Shown: in pieces, positions 35,301-46,696 of the stretch
Layout of the letters: each line of letters starts with the position of its first letter
How positions within the stretch are numbered: the first letter of the stretch is position 1
NCBI GenBank assembly: GCA_005503335.1
Contig: SCMQ01000031.1
Coordinates: 1 to 62,973 of the forward strand
Direction of reading: 5' to 3'
DNA: 62,973 nt
DNA from: Comamonadaceae bacterium 2FH
GTDB lineage: Bacteria > Pseudomonadota > Gammaproteobacteria > Burkholderiales > Burkholderiaceae_C
Position numbers and translations under genes: made by a program
The notes under the pieces: model-generated
The model's database searches: none
What the model was told of the DNA's origin: nothing
The model's input: the letters and a program-made list of their open reading frames with translations, nothing else

Positions 35301-36165
35301 GACTTGCTCCTTGCCCCTGCTGCGCCAGCCGGTGGTCGGCCTGCGCCGCCTCGGCCAACAGCACCGGTAGCGGTGGAATGTCGGTGTCCCACTCGATCAA
35401 GGTCGGCTGCGCGCCGAAGCGCGCCAGTGCCTGTTCGTACAGGGCCCAGACCTCGGGGGCCACGCGCGAGCCGTGGTCGTCTATGCGCAGCTGGGCGCCG
35501 CCCTCCAGCGTCGTGAGCGCGTGCCCCGCCAGATGGATCTCGGCGATCGCCTGGGGCGGCAGCGCGTCGAGGTAGGCCAGGGCGTCCCAGCCGTGGTTGC
35601 AGGCGCTGACGAAGACGTTGTTGACGTCGCAGAGGATGCCGCAGCCGGTGCGCGCCGCGACGGCTGCCAGGAACTGCGCTTCGGGAATCGTCGAATGGGC
35701 GAACTGCAGGTAGGAAGACGGGTTCTCGACCAGGATGGTGCGCACCAGCCGCTCCTGAACCTGGTCTACATGGCGGCAGACCACGGCCAGCGCTTCTTCG
35801 GTCATGGGCAGAGGCAGCAGGTCGGCGAGGTAGGTCTGGCCGGCCATGCTCCACGACAGGTGCTCGGAGACCAGGGCCGGTTCCATGCGCTCGGCCAGCT
35901 GCGCGAGCCGCTCCAGATGCGCCTTGTCCAGCCCCTCGGCGCTGCCCAGCGACAGGCCCACGCCGTGCAGCGAGACCGGGTAGTCCTGCCGCAACTGCTG
36001 CAGCACGCGCAGCGGCTGGCCGCCGCCCATGTAGTTCTCGGCATGGACCTCGAGCCAGCCGACCGTGGGGCGCTGTTCGAGGAAGGCCTGGTGGTGCGGG
36101 AAACGCAGGCCCACCCCCGCCACGGGGGGCAGCGAAGTGCACGAAGTGACGGGCGTGGGGGCCAT
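35281..36165 (-). CDS. bufB: MNIO enzyme, DUF692 family (HvfB/BufB)
   Basis: A 294-residue multinuclear non-heme iron oxidase of the DUF692 family, a TIM-barrel enzyme that modifies cysteines in RiPP precursors. Metal-ligand segments can be seen: E-V-H-A-E-N-Y-M (about 39-46), [22 protein letters not shown] and I-H-L-A-G-H. In bufferins the product contains thiooxazoles. It lies 4 bp after the precursor gene and overlaps the DUF2063 gene. Confidence 0.93.
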   Translation of the reverse strand: MAPTPVTSCTSLPPVAGVGLRFPHHQAFLEQRPTVGWLEVHAENYMGGGQPLRVLQQLRQDYPVSLHGVGLSLGSAEGLDKAHLERLAQLAERMEPALVSEHLSWSMAGQTYLADLLPLPMTEEALAVVCRHVDQVQERLVRTILVENPSSYLQFAHSTIPEAQFLAAVAARTGCGILCDVNNVFVSACNHGWDALAYLDALPPQAIAEIHLAGHALTTLEGGAQLRIDDHGSRVAPEVWALYEQALARFGAQPTLIEWDTDIPPLPVLLAEAAQADHRLAQQGQGASHDTLPA

Positions 36166-36169
36166 GGCA

Positions 36170-36508
36170 TCAGGCGGCCTTGAGCTTGCCGCCCGCGATC
36201 TTGCCGCACACGCCGGCCGGCACCAGCACGAAGGACTTGGCGTCGCGCGCCTGGGTCGCCTGGCCGGCGCAGGAATGCACGCCCTCGGCGCAGTCGTTCT
36301 TCGCGGCGGCGTTGATGCCGTAGCATTTCTCGAGCTTGTCCTTGGCCATCTTCTCCATGTTTTCCTTGACGATGGGCGGCATGTCCTTCATGCCCTGGGC
36401 CTGGGCGGCAACGCCGTTCATGGCGAGCACCAGGCCGAGCGCGGTCGACAGCGCGGTGGAGGCGAACAGGCGCTTGTCCATGGCAGGGGCTTCGATACGG
36501 GTGTTCAT
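36170..36508 (-). CDS. bufA: DUF2282 bufferin-type RiPP precursor (HvfA/BufA)
   Basis: A 112-residue protein with a Sec-type signal peptide (hydrophobic 15-35, A-A-Q-A-Q) and a short mature part with four cysteines: K-C-Y-G (Cys62), N-D-C-A (Cys73), H-S-C-A-G (Cys80) and G-V-C-G-K (Cys101), the DUF2282 pattern. In the known family a subset of these cysteines is converted by the MNIO enzyme, and the exported product binds copper. I choose ATG 36508 because CGGAG is 6-8 nt upstream; the in-frame TTG at 36526 has no such site. Confidence 0.92.
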   Translation of the reverse strand: MNTRIEAPAMDKRLFASTALSTALGLVLAMNGVAAQAQGMKDMPPIVKENMEKMAKDKLEKCYGINAAAKNDCAEGVHSCAGQATQARDAKSFVLVPAGVCGKIAGGKLKAA

Positions 36509-36544
36509 GTGCTGACTCCGGTTCAATCAATGAGGGTTGAGGAT

Positions 36545-36583
36545 TCAGACCGGGGCCGTCACGCGGTGGCGGCACCGGTCTGA
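36545..36583 (-). promoter_or_regulatory. Hairpin at the predicted 5' end of the bufferin mRNA
   Basis: A 9-bp inverted repeat, TCAGACCGG (36545-36553) / CCGGTCTGA (36575-36583), with a GC-rich loop that can pair further. With the promoter at 36591-36616, transcription would start at about 36584, so the stem would form at the very 5' end of the leader. It may stabilise the mRNA. The same 8-bp arms occur at 7368-7400. Confidence 0.5.
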
Positions 36584-36590
36584 GCTGTAG

Positions 36591-36616
36591 TTCGATGGAA
36601 CCCGGCCGCGGGTTAC
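36591..36616 (-). promoter_or_regulatory. SigF-type ECF promoter for the bufferin operon
   Basis: On the minus strand GTAACC (36616-36611), a 16-nt spacer and CGAA (36594-36591) match exactly the GTAACC-N16-CGAA motif described for Caulobacter SigF. It lies about 83 nt upstream of the precursor start codon and faces the operon. Confidence 0.8.
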
Positions 36617-36660
36617 AGGTCGGAGCACAATCCGCGACAAGTATTTTTTTCGCCCGCGCT

Positions 36661-36686
36661 GTAACCCCTGGCCGACATGGAACGAA
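36661..36686 (+). promoter_or_regulatory. SigF-type ECF promoter at the sigma factor gene
   Basis: GTAACC (36661-36666), a 16-nt spacer and CGAA (36683-36686) again match the motif exactly, this time on the plus strand. The ATG assigned to the sigma gene (36677) lies inside the spacer, so a transcript from this promoter would start near 36693, within the reading frame. Confidence 0.65.
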
Positions 36687-37252
36687 CCACAGAGACAGAC
36701 GCCCGCTTCGCAGAGCCCGAGCGCCAGCTGCACGGGCTGCTGGTGCAGGGTCTGGGCGGCGACGCGGCGGCCTACCACCGCTTCCTGAAAGCGCTGAGCG
36801 CGCACCTGCGCGCCTATTTCAGAAAGCGGCTGTTCCAGCGAACCGACGAAGTAGAGGACCTCGTGCAAGAAACACTGCTCGCGGTGCACAACCAGCGCCA
36901 CACCTACCGGCCGGACCAGCCGCTGACGGCCTGGGTGCACGCGATCGCGCGCTACAAGCTGGTCGATCTGCTGCGCGCGCGCGCCTCGCACGAGGCACTC
37001 AACGACCCGCTGGACGACGAGCTCGACTTGTTCGCCAGCTCCGACACCGAGGCGGCCGAGGCCAGGAAGGACCTCGGCAAGCTGCTTTCCAGCCTGCCCG
37101 AGCGGCAGCGCCTGCCCATCGTGCATGTCAAGCTCGAGGGCCTGTCGGTGCTCGAGACCGCGCAGCTCACGGGCATGTCCGAATCGGCGGTCAAGGTCGG
37201 CGTGCACCGGGGCCTGAAGGCGCTGGCGGCCTTGATCAGGGGACGCGCATGA
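36677..37252 (+). CDS. sigF: ECF RNA polymerase sigma factor, SigF-like
   Basis: A 191-residue ECF sigma factor. Region 2 spans about 30-100 ([15 protein letters not shown], then [14 protein letters not shown]) and region 4 about 130-185 (L-P-E-R-Q-R, then [14 protein letters not shown]). Together with the NrsF-type gene that overlaps it and the facing DUF2282 operon it matches the Caulobacter SigF system. The start is uncertain: ATG 36677 lies inside a SigF-type promoter. An autoregulated transcript would need a later start, for example GTG 36743, which still keeps region 2. Confidence 0.88.
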   Translation: MERTTETDARFAEPERQLHGLLVQGLGGDAAAYHRFLKALSAHLRAYFRKRLFQRTDEVEDLVQETLLAVHNQRHTYRPDQPLTAWVHAIARYKLVDLLRARASHEALNDPLDDELDLFASSDTEAAEARKDLGKLLSSLPERQRLPIVHVKLEGLSVLETAQLTGMSESAVKVGVHRGLKALAALIRGRA

Positions 37253-37890
37253 AGACCGACGATCTGCTCTCCCTGCTGGCGGCCCAGGCCGCGCCGGTGC
37301 CGGCGCATGCCGTGGGCCGGCGCTTCGCCTGGGCCCTGGGCTGCGGCCTGCCGGCGGCCGTCCTGCTGCTGGCCCTCACGCTGGGCCTGCGCGCCGACCT
37401 GGCGCAGGCCGCGGGCGGGATGATGTTCTGGATGAAGCTGCTGTTTGCCGGCAGCCTGGCGCTGGCCGGGCTGGCGGCGGCCGAGCGCCTGGGCCGCCCC
37501 GGCATGCGCCTGGGGCCGCTGTGGGCGGCGCTGGCCGCACCGCTGCTGCTGGTGTGGCTGGCCGGCGCCGTCAGCCTGCTGCAGGCCGAGCCGGCCGAGC
37601 GCGCCGCGCTGCTGCTGGGCAGCACCTGGCGCAGCTGCCCGTTCAACATCGCGCTGATCTCGCTGCCGCTGTTCGTGGCCATGTTCTGGGCCATGAAGGG
37701 TCTGGCGCCCACCCGCCTGGCCCTGGCGGGTGCCGGCGCAGGCCTGCTGTCGGGCGCACTGGGGGCCCTGGTCTATGCCCTGCACTGCCCGGAGTCGGCC
37801 GCGCCCTTCCTGGCGGTCTGGTACGTGGTGGGCATGGCCATCCCCACCCTGGCCGGCGCCCTGCTCGGGCCGCGGCTGTTGCGCTGGTAG
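37249..37890 (+). CDS. nrsF: NrsF-type anti-sigma factor (DUF1109)
   Basis: A 213-residue integral membrane protein with about six hydrophobic helices and a short N-terminal cytoplasmic tail (1-25) that can hold the sigma factor. Cys130 (W-R-S-C-P-F-N) and Cys180 (L-H-C-P-E-S) sit almost exactly where the two functional cysteines of Caulobacter NrsF are reported (131 and 181), which sense metal. ATG 37249 overlaps the sigma stop by 4 nt, so sigma and anti-sigma are made together. Confidence 0.88.
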   Translation: MKTDDLLSLLAAQAAPVPAHAVGRRFAWALGCGLPAAVLLLALTLGLRADLAQAAGGMMFWMKLLFAGSLALAGLAAAERLGRPGMRLGPLWAALAAPLLLVWLAGAVSLLQAEPAERAALLLGSTWRSCPFNIALISLPLFVAMFWAMKGLAPTRLALAGAGAGLLSGALGALVYALHCPESAAPFLAVWYVVGMAIPTLAGALLGPRLLRW

Positions 37891-37905
37891 GGCGCCGCGG
37901 TGCGC

Positions 37906-39114
37906 TCAAGAGGCGCAGCAGAGCGCCGCGAAGCCCGCGCGGTAGCGCGCCGCCAACTCTTGGGCTTGGCGCCGCAGCAGGGCGGGATCGCTGGCCAGGG
38001 ACTGGGCCATGGCCTGGGCCAGGTCCGCGACCGGCGCCACCGTGGGCAGGCCCGGCGCCTCCCAGGTGGCGGCATAGGCCGCCTGCTTGACGCCCGCCTC
38101 CGGGCCCGGCGGGCGCAGGTTCAGGCGCGGCAGGGCGAAGGCCATGGCGACGATGCGGCCGTGCAGGCTGCTGCCCGCATAGCCGCGGCTGCCGGCGATC
38201 AGGGCGCAGATGTCCCACAGCTGGAGTGACTCGAACACCCGCACGGCCGGCTGGGGCAGGCGCGCCGCCAGGCGCTGCAGCAGCGCCAGGTCGTCGTGCC
38301 AGGGCGCGGCGCCGGCGCGAAACAGCGCCAGGCCCAGGCCGGTGGCCGCAGCGAGCCGCTCTAGCTGGTCGGCCAGAGCCGCCAGCGTGGCGTCGTCGCC
38401 GAACTCGGCGCTCAGCTGCAAGGCCAGATAGCCCTGGGGAAAGGCCGTGCGCGCGGCCGCGGGCTCTCCTTGCTGCAGGCGCTCGCGGATCGCCGGGCCG
38501 AACAGCTCGGCCACCAGCGCGGCCGGGTCGGGCAGCAGGGCAGGGGCCAGGCCGGCGGCCTGCAGCTGGGCCTGGGTCTGCAGGTCGCGCACGCCCAGCG
38601 CGTCGGCCGCGCGCAGCTTGGCCAGCACCTCGGCGCGCAGCGCCGGGCTGCGACGCGCCAGGTCCACGCCGCCCACGGCGTTGTAGATCACGCGGCCGGC
38701 GCGCGGGAACAGCGCGCGCGACAGGGTGTAGGGCGCTCGGTCCGCAAGGCCCAGGCTGCGGCGTACCCAGGCCTGCCGGGCCCGCGGCCGGGCCTCGAGG
38801 TAGGCGATGGTGGGCTGCGCCTGCTCGGGCGGCAGCAGCATCACCGCGGCCTGCCAGGCCTCGCAGCTCAGCAGCTCGCCGCCCACGTGCATCAGCTCGA
38901 TCGGGCGCTCGCTCCATTGCTCGGCCAGGGGAGCTATGGCTTGGACCCGGTGGCCTCCAAAGGGGCGCAGGTCGCGCTCGGCCAGGCCGGCAAGCAGCAG
39001 CTCCCGGCCCGGCAGCAGGGTGGCGGCGACATGGGGAAACAGCAGGTCGCCGAAATTGTGGCGGTCGAAGGCGCCGAACAGCAGCAGGGGCGGCTTGGGC
39101 GCGGCGGGGTTCAT
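37906..39114 (-). CDS. Polysaccharide pyruvyl transferase family protein
   Basis: A 402-residue protein with an N-terminal F-D-R-H-N-F-G-D-L-L segment (about 16-25) and, near the end, G-S-R-G-Y-A-G-S-S-L-H-G-R-I-V-A-M-A-F, the GT-B-like pattern of PF04230. The family adds pyruvate ketals to sugars of exopolysaccharides or S-layer anchors, but no other polysaccharide gene is nearby, so the acceptor is unknown. ATG 39114 overlaps the DMT stop (ATGA). Confidence 0.78.
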   Translation of the reverse strand: MNPAAPKPPLLLFGAFDRHNFGDLLFPHVAATLLPGRELLLAGLAERDLRPFGGHRVQAIAPLAEQWSERPIELMHVGGELLSCEAWQAAVMLLPPEQAQPTIAYLEARPRARQAWVRRSLGLADRAPYTLSRALFPRAGRVIYNAVGGVDLARRSPALRAEVLAKLRAADALGVRDLQTQAQLQAAGLAPALLPDPAALVAELFGPAIRERLQQGEPAAARTAFPQGYLALQLSAEFGDDATLAALADQLERLAAATGLGLALFRAGAAPWHDDLALLQRLAARLPQPAVRVFESLQLWDICALIAGSRGYAGSSLHGRIVAMAFALPRLNLRPPGPEAGVKQAAYAATWEAPGLPTVAPVADLAQAMAQSLASDPALLRRQAQELAARYRAGFAALCCAS

Positions 39115-39992
39115 GGCCGGCGCGCCGGCCACAGCACCGAGGCGATGGCCACCACCATCAGGCCGACGGCCGTCCAGTCCTGCCAGTGCAGCCGCTCGCC
39201 CAGCCACAACGCGCCGCTGAACACGCCCAGCACAGGGATGAACATCACGCTCAGCGTCGAGGCCAGCGGCGGCAGGCTGCGCGCGAGGAAGAACCAGGCG
39301 GCATGGGCAAAGCCGAAGATCACCACGGCGTTGTAGGCGATCGCACCCCAGTTGGCGGTGCCCGGTGCCTGCCAGGAGCCGCGCTCGAACAGCAGGGCCA
39401 GCACCGTCATCACGCAGGCGGTCAGGGCCGTCATCCAGAACGCGATGGTCGGCGTCGCCACGGGGATGCGGGTGCGGCGCAGCAGCTGCGTGCCCAGGGC
39501 CCAGGTGGCGGCCGCCACCAGCGCCAGCAGCACGCCCAGGGGTCTGCCACCGAGGTTGGCGAACTCATGCCACAGCAGGAGCAGCACGCCCAGCGCCGCG
39601 GCGCCCACGCCGCCCCAGCCGCGCGGCCGCAGCCGGTCGCCGAAGCACAGGGCGCCGAGCAGGGCCGAGAAGATGGGCATGGTGTAGCCCAGGATGGCGG
39701 CGCGCCCGCTGGACAGCGACTTGAGCGCGATGATCATGAGGGCGTGCCAGACGAACATGTTGAACAGGGCCAGCCGCAGCAGCTCGCGCCAGTGCTCGCG
39801 CGGCAGCTGGAACGGCACCCGCATCCAGGCCATGGCCGCGCCCAGCACCGGCAGGCCCAGCCACAGCGAGAGGGTGCGAAAGCTCAGCGGCGGGAAGTCC
39901 GTCACGCCCAGCTTCATGATGGGCCAGTTGATGCCCCAGACCAGGGTCAGGAGCACGAGCGTGGTCAGCTGCTGTCGGGAGAGCGCTTGCAT
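39111..39992 (-). CDS. DMT superfamily (EamA) permease
   Basis: A 293-residue membrane protein with ten hydrophobic helices in two EamA repeats. The first helix shows L-V-W-G-I-N-W-P-I-M-K-L-G and the inter-repeat region L-R-R-T-R-I-P-V. It ends V-L-W-P-A-R-R-P. It is co-transcribed with and coupled to the pyruvyl-transferase gene downstream, and divergent from pyrF with 35 bp between start codons. Substrate unknown. Confidence 0.85.
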   Translation of the reverse strand: MQALSRQQLTTLVLLTLVWGINWPIMKLGVTDFPPLSFRTLSLWLGLPVLGAAMAWMRVPFQLPREHWRELLRLALFNMFVWHALMIIALKSLSSGRAAILGYTMPIFSALLGALCFGDRLRPRGWGGVGAAALGVLLLLWHEFANLGGRPLGVLLALVAAATWALGTQLLRRTRIPVATPTIAFWMTALTACVMTVLALLFERGSWQAPGTANWGAIAYNAVVIFGFAHAAWFFLARSLPPLASTLSVMFIPVLGVFSGALWLGERLHWQDWTAVGLMVVAIASVLWPARRP

Positions 39993-40015
39993 GGGGGCGA
40001 TTCTGCGTCGAACCG

Positions 40016-40021
40016 TAAAAT
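40016..40021 (+). promoter_or_regulatory. -10-like TAAAAT, 6 nt before the pyrF start codon
   Basis: TAAAAT ends 6 bases before ATG 40028, the same spacing as GATAAT before the permease gene at 29283. A start 7 nt downstream would give a leaderless pyrF mRNA. No good -35 and no Shine-Dalgarno sequence lies between it and the ATG. Confidence 0.4.
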
Positions 40022-40027
40022 CGCGTC

Positions 40028-40852
40028 ATGACCTTCCTCGACATGCTGCAGCAGGCCGGGCGCCAGAACGGCTCTATGCTGTGCGTCGGCCTGGACCCCG
40101 AGCCGACCAAGTTCCCCGCCGCGCTCAAGGGCGACGCGAACAAGATCTACGACTTCTGCGCGCGCATCGTCGACGCCACGGCCGACCTCGTGATCGCGTT
40201 CAAGCCGCAGATCGCCTATTTCGCGGCGCACCGCGCCGAGGGCCAGCTCGAGCGCCTGATGGAACACATGCGCCGCGTCGCGCCCCAGGTGCCCATCATC
40301 CTCGACGCCAAGCGCGGCGACATCGGCTCCACCGCCGAGCAATACGCCAAGGAGGCCTTCGAGCGCTACGGCGCCGACGCCGTGACGCTCTCGCCCTTCA
40401 TGGGCTTCGACTCGGTCCAGCCCTACCTCCGCTACGAGGGCAAGGGCGCCTTCCTGCTGTGCCGCACCTCCAATCCGGGTGGCGACGACCTGCAGAACCA
40501 GCGCCTGGCCTCGGTCGACGGCCAGCCCCTGCTCTACGAACATGTGGCGCGCCTGGCCCAGGGGCCCTGGAACCTGAACGGCCAGCTCGGCCTGGTGGTG
40601 GGCGCCACCTATCCCGCGGAGATCGAGCGCGTGCGCGCGCTCGCCCCCACGCTGCCGCTGCTGATTCCCGGCGTGGGCGCCCAGGGCGGCGACGCCGTGG
40701 CCACCGTGAAGGCCGGCTGGCGGGCCGACGGCCCCATCATCGTCAACTCCTCGCGCGCCATCCTCTACGCCTCCTCGGGCGAGGACTTCGCCGAGGCCGC
40801 GCGGCGCGAGGCGCTCAGGACGCGCGAGCTGCTGCAGGCCGCGCGCGCCTGA
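40028..40852 (+). CDS. pyrF: Orotidine 5'-phosphate decarboxylase, type 2
   Basis: Makes UMP from OMP. The 274-residue length and the [10 protein letters not shown] motif (about 96-105) identify the longer type 2 (mycobacterial-like) form usual in Burkholderiales. L-D-P-E-P at about 23 and [10 protein letters not shown] near 215 bind the phosphate. pyrE, the preceding step, is at 58889. Confidence 0.96.
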   Translation: MTFLDMLQQAGRQNGSMLCVGLDPEPTKFPAALKGDANKIYDFCARIVDATADLVIAFKPQIAYFAAHRAEGQLERLMEHMRRVAPQVPIILDAKRGDIGSTAEQYAKEAFERYGADAVTLSPFMGFDSVQPYLRYEGKGAFLLCRTSNPGGDDLQNQRLASVDGQPLLYEHVARLAQGPWNLNGQLGLVVGATYPAEIERVRALAPTLPLLIPGVGAQGGDAVATVKAGWRADGPIIVNSSRAILYASSGEDFAEAARREALRTRELLQAARA

Positions 40853-40856
40853 GGCC

Positions 40857-42356
40857 CTAGCCTCTGCGTTTCTTCCAGGGCGGCGCGGCCTGCCGCAGCG
40901 GCGCCAGGGCCTCGGGCAGCTGGCGGGCCAGCGTGTCCGTCTGCTGTTCCAGCCAGGCGGGCAGGGCTTCGAGGCCGGCCTGCGGTGCGCCGGCCAGCAG
41001 CCGCTGGGCCGTGGCCAGGTCGTTCATCCGGCCCAGCAGGTCCTGCGCGGCGGCCAGCGCCCGGCTGTAGGGCTGCACCCGCTTCGGCGGGAACAGGCTG
41101 GCCAGGAAGTCGAGCGCGTAGCGCAGCTTCTTCAGCTCGATGCGCAAGGCGTGGCGCGCCTCGGGCGCCAGCTGGGCGGTGGCGCGCGCGCCGCGCCGGA
41201 CCTTGCGGTGGCGCGCGGCCAGGCGCTCGCGCGCCCAGTCGACGAGCGGCGGGGGCGCCGCGTCCGGCGCCTCGCTGAGCTTGAGCAGCGCGCGCGTGAA
41301 GGCCAGCAGCTGCTGGGCGTGGCGCGGGGCGGCCAGGCTGGCCCGCGCGGCGGCCCGGGCAGCCGTGCGCCGCGCGCGGGCGTGGCGTTCGATCCGGGAG
41401 ACGGCGGGGCCCAGGGCCTCGGCCAGGCGGGGCAGCCCCTCGGTGCACAGCACGTCCCAGTCGCGCGCATCGCCCAGGCTTTGCGCCAGCCCCTGCCATT
41501 CCCGGCTCCAGCGGCGCACGAAGGGCGCGGGCAGGATAGGGGCGAACAGGCGCAGGGCCGAGCGCAGGCGGCGCAGGGCCACGCGCGCCTGGTGCACGTA
41601 TTCCACGTCCTCCAGCCGCTGCAGCAGGCCGGCTTCGTTGGCCTGCAGCTGGGCCAGGCTTTCCAGCGCGATCAGGCGGAAGGCCTGCAGCGGCGCCATG
41701 TCCGGCGTCAGGGCGATGGCCGCGGCGCGGCGCGGCGCGGGCGGCCGGTCCAGGAACAGCGCATAGCCGCGCTCGGCCTTGCTGCTGGCGAGCGGGCGCA
41801 GGGGGGCTGCCCGGCTCAGGGACTGGGCCAGGCCGAACAGCGCGTCGACCGGCCCGTCCAGCAGTTCGAGCTCGAGCTCCAGCAGCGTGGCCTGGCGCGG
41901 GCCTTGCGCCGTCTGCGAGCGGATGCGGCCGCGGTCCAGCGCCACCTCGATGCGCGCGCGGCCCTGGCGCAGCAACCAGCTTCGGCGGCTGAAGTCGGTG
42001 CTGAATACCGGCACCAGCCGACCGGCCAGGGCTGCGAGCTCCTGCGCCAGGGCGGGCTCGTCGACCAGGGCGGCGAAGTCGAAGCGGCCGGGCTCGGTAG
42101 GGCCTTCCCATTCGCCGCGGCGCGCCAGGCCGCCGACCTGGCTGCCCGCGGTCTTCACGGTCAGCAGGGTCTGGCGCCCGATGCGGCGTTCGCGCACCGC
42201 CATGCGGCGGCGCAGCAGCTCGAGCTCGGGCGTGTCGAAGTAGGTGTTGTCCAGCCGCTGGCGCTGCGGCGCCTGGCCGGCCAGCAGGGGGTGGGCCAGC
42301 AGGCGCGGCAGGTCGCCCGGCGACAGGCCGAGCTTGAGTTCGGTTTCCAGGGCCAT
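40857..42356 (-). CDS. CYTH and CHAD domain-containing protein
   Basis: A 499-residue protein. The CYTH domain (1-200) begins with the E-T-E-L-K signature (Glu4, Glu6, Lys8), a triphosphate tunnel. The CHAD domain (about 215-490) is helical and rich in His, Arg and Lys (V-H-Q-A-R-V-A-L-R-R-L-R-S-A; L-R-I-E-L-K-K-L-R-Y). CHAD binds inorganic polyphosphate and CYTH enzymes hydrolyse triphosphates, so a polyphosphate-linked role is likely. Convergent with pyrF, 4 bp between stops. Confidence 0.92.
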   Translation of the reverse strand: MALETELKLGLSPGDLPRLLAHPLLAGQAPQRQRLDNTYFDTPELELLRRRMAVRERRIGRQTLLTVKTAGSQVGGLARRGEWEGPTEPGRFDFAALVDEPALAQELAALAGRLVPVFSTDFSRRSWLLRQGRARIEVALDRGRIRSQTAQGPRQATLLELELELLDGPVDALFGLAQSLSRAAPLRPLASSKAERGYALFLDRPPAPRRAAAIALTPDMAPLQAFRLIALESLAQLQANEAGLLQRLEDVEYVHQARVALRRLRSALRLFAPILPAPFVRRWSREWQGLAQSLGDARDWDVLCTEGLPRLAEALGPAVSRIERHARARRTAARAAARASLAAPRHAQQLLAFTRALLKLSEAPDAAPPPLVDWARERLAARHRKVRRGARATAQLAPEARHALRIELKKLRYALDFLASLFPPKRVQPYSRALAAAQDLLGRMNDLATAQRLLAGAPQAGLEALPAWLEQQTDTLARQLPEALAPLRQAAPPWKKRRG

Positions 42357-42424
42357 GGCGGTGGAAGGATGGGAGGCCGCCAGTCTGCCAGCCCTGGGCC
42401 GGCGGCGCTACCGCAGCGGCCTGG

Positions 42425-45358
<2,934 letters not shown>

Positions 45359-45460
45359 TATGAGGAAGGCCGGCCGGGCCGGGCCGCTGCCCGCCTGCCC
45401 GGCCGGCGCCGATAGCGGACAATCACGGGTTTCGCCACCGCCCCGCAATCGGTTTCCCGC

Positions 45461-46696
45461 GTGTCTGAGACCTCCCTCGCCCCGTCTGCCGCTGCCGCGG
45501 CGCCCGCGTCCAGCGCCATGACGCCGCTGGAGCGGCGCGCCAGCGCCTCGCTGGCCTCGATTTTCGCCCTGCGCATGCTGGGCCTGTTCCTGGTGCTGCC
45601 GGTGTTCGCGCTGGAGGCGAGCCGCTTGCCGGGCGGTGACGACCCGGCCCTGGTCGGCCTGGCCATGGGCATCTATGGCCTCACCCAGGCCTGCATGCAG
45701 GTGCCGCTGGGCCTGGCCTCGGACCGCTGGGGGCGCAAGCGCGTGATCGTCGCCGGGCTGGCCCTGTTCGCCGCCGGCAGCCTGCTGGCGGCGCTGGCGC
45801 CCTCGGTGCATTGGCTGCTGGCCGGGCGGGCGCTGCAGGGCGCGGGCGCGATCTCGGCGGCGGTGACGGCGCTGCTGGCGGACCTCACGCGCGACAGCGT
45901 GCGCACCAAGGGCATGGCCCTGGTGGGCGCCAGCATAGGCCTGAGCTTCGCGCTCTCGCTGATGGCGGCGCCGCCGCTGGCCGCCTGGATGGGCCTGTCC
46001 GGCCTGTTCGGCCTCACGGCCGCGCTGGCGCTGGCCGGCATCGCCGTGGTCCTGGCCTGGACGCCGGCCGAGCCGGCCAGCCATGCACCGGCGCCGCGCG
46101 CGGCGCTGGCCCAGCTGTGGCGCCATCCCGCGCTGTGGCGGCTGAACCTGGGCGTGTTCGTGCTGCACAGCGTGCAGATGGCCATGTGGGTGGCCGTGCC
46201 GGCCCTGCTGGTGCAGGCCGGCCTGCCCAAGGCCGGGCACTGGCAGGTCTACCTGCCGGCCGTGCTGGCTTCCTTCCTGGTCATGGGCGGCCTGCTGTTC
46301 CCGCTGGAGCGCCGCGGCTACCTGCGCCAGGTGCTGCTGGCCGCGATCGCCCTGCTGGTGCTGGTGCAGATCGGTTTCCTGCTCGCCGTGCGCGCGCCGC
46401 AGCTCGGGGCCCTGGGCGGCCTGCTGTTCCTGTTCTTCTGCAGCTTCAACGTGCTGGAGGCCAGCCAGCCCAGCCTGATCTCGCGCCTGGCGCCGGCCGG
46501 CGCGCGCGGCGCGGCCCTGGGCATCTACAACACCCTGCAGTCGCTGGGTCTGTTCGCCGGCGGCCTGATGGGCGGCGCCCTGGTCAAGCTGGCGGGGAAT
46601 GCGGCGCTGTTTCTGGCCTGTGCGGTCCTGATGCTGCTGTGGCTGCTGCTGGGCCGGGGCCTGCAGCTGCCGGCGGCGCGAGCTGGCGCAGCATGA
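45461..46696 (+). CDS. MFS transporter, YajR-like
   Basis: A 411-residue protein with twelve hydrophobic helices. The MFS loop 2-3 motif [11 protein letters not shown] is at about 85-95 and motif C-like G-A-S-I-G-L-S-F in helix 5. Drug or metabolite efflux is likely; the substrate cannot be told. GTG 45461 is the start; there is no ATG before M-T-P-L-E-R-R. uvrA is divergent. The last 113 bp overlap the end of the ClC gene on the other strand. Confidence 0.83.
   Translation: MSETSLAPSAAAAAPASSAMTPLERRASASLASIFALRMLGLFLVLPVFALEASRLPGGDDPALVGLAMGIYGLTQACMQVPLGLASDRWGRKRVIVAGLALFAAGSLLAALAPSVHWLLAGRALQGAGAISAAVTALLADLTRDSVRTKGMALVGASIGLSFALSLMAAPPLAAWMGLSGLFGLTAALALAGIAVVLAWTPAEPASHAPAPRAALAQLWRHPALWRLNLGVFVLHSVQMAMWVAVPALLVQAGLPKAGHWQVYLPAVLASFLVMGGLLFPLERRGYLRQVLLAAIALLVLVQIGFLLAVRAPQLGALGGLLFLFFCSFNVLEASQPSLISRLAPAGARGAALGIYNTLQSLGLFAGGLMGGALVKLAGNAALFLACAVLMLLWLLLGRGLQLPAARAGAA

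Noticed and set aside
36526-36526. Earlier TTG start for the bufferin precursor
   Set aside because: CGGAG is correctly spaced for ATG 36508, and the signal peptide does not need the extra residues.
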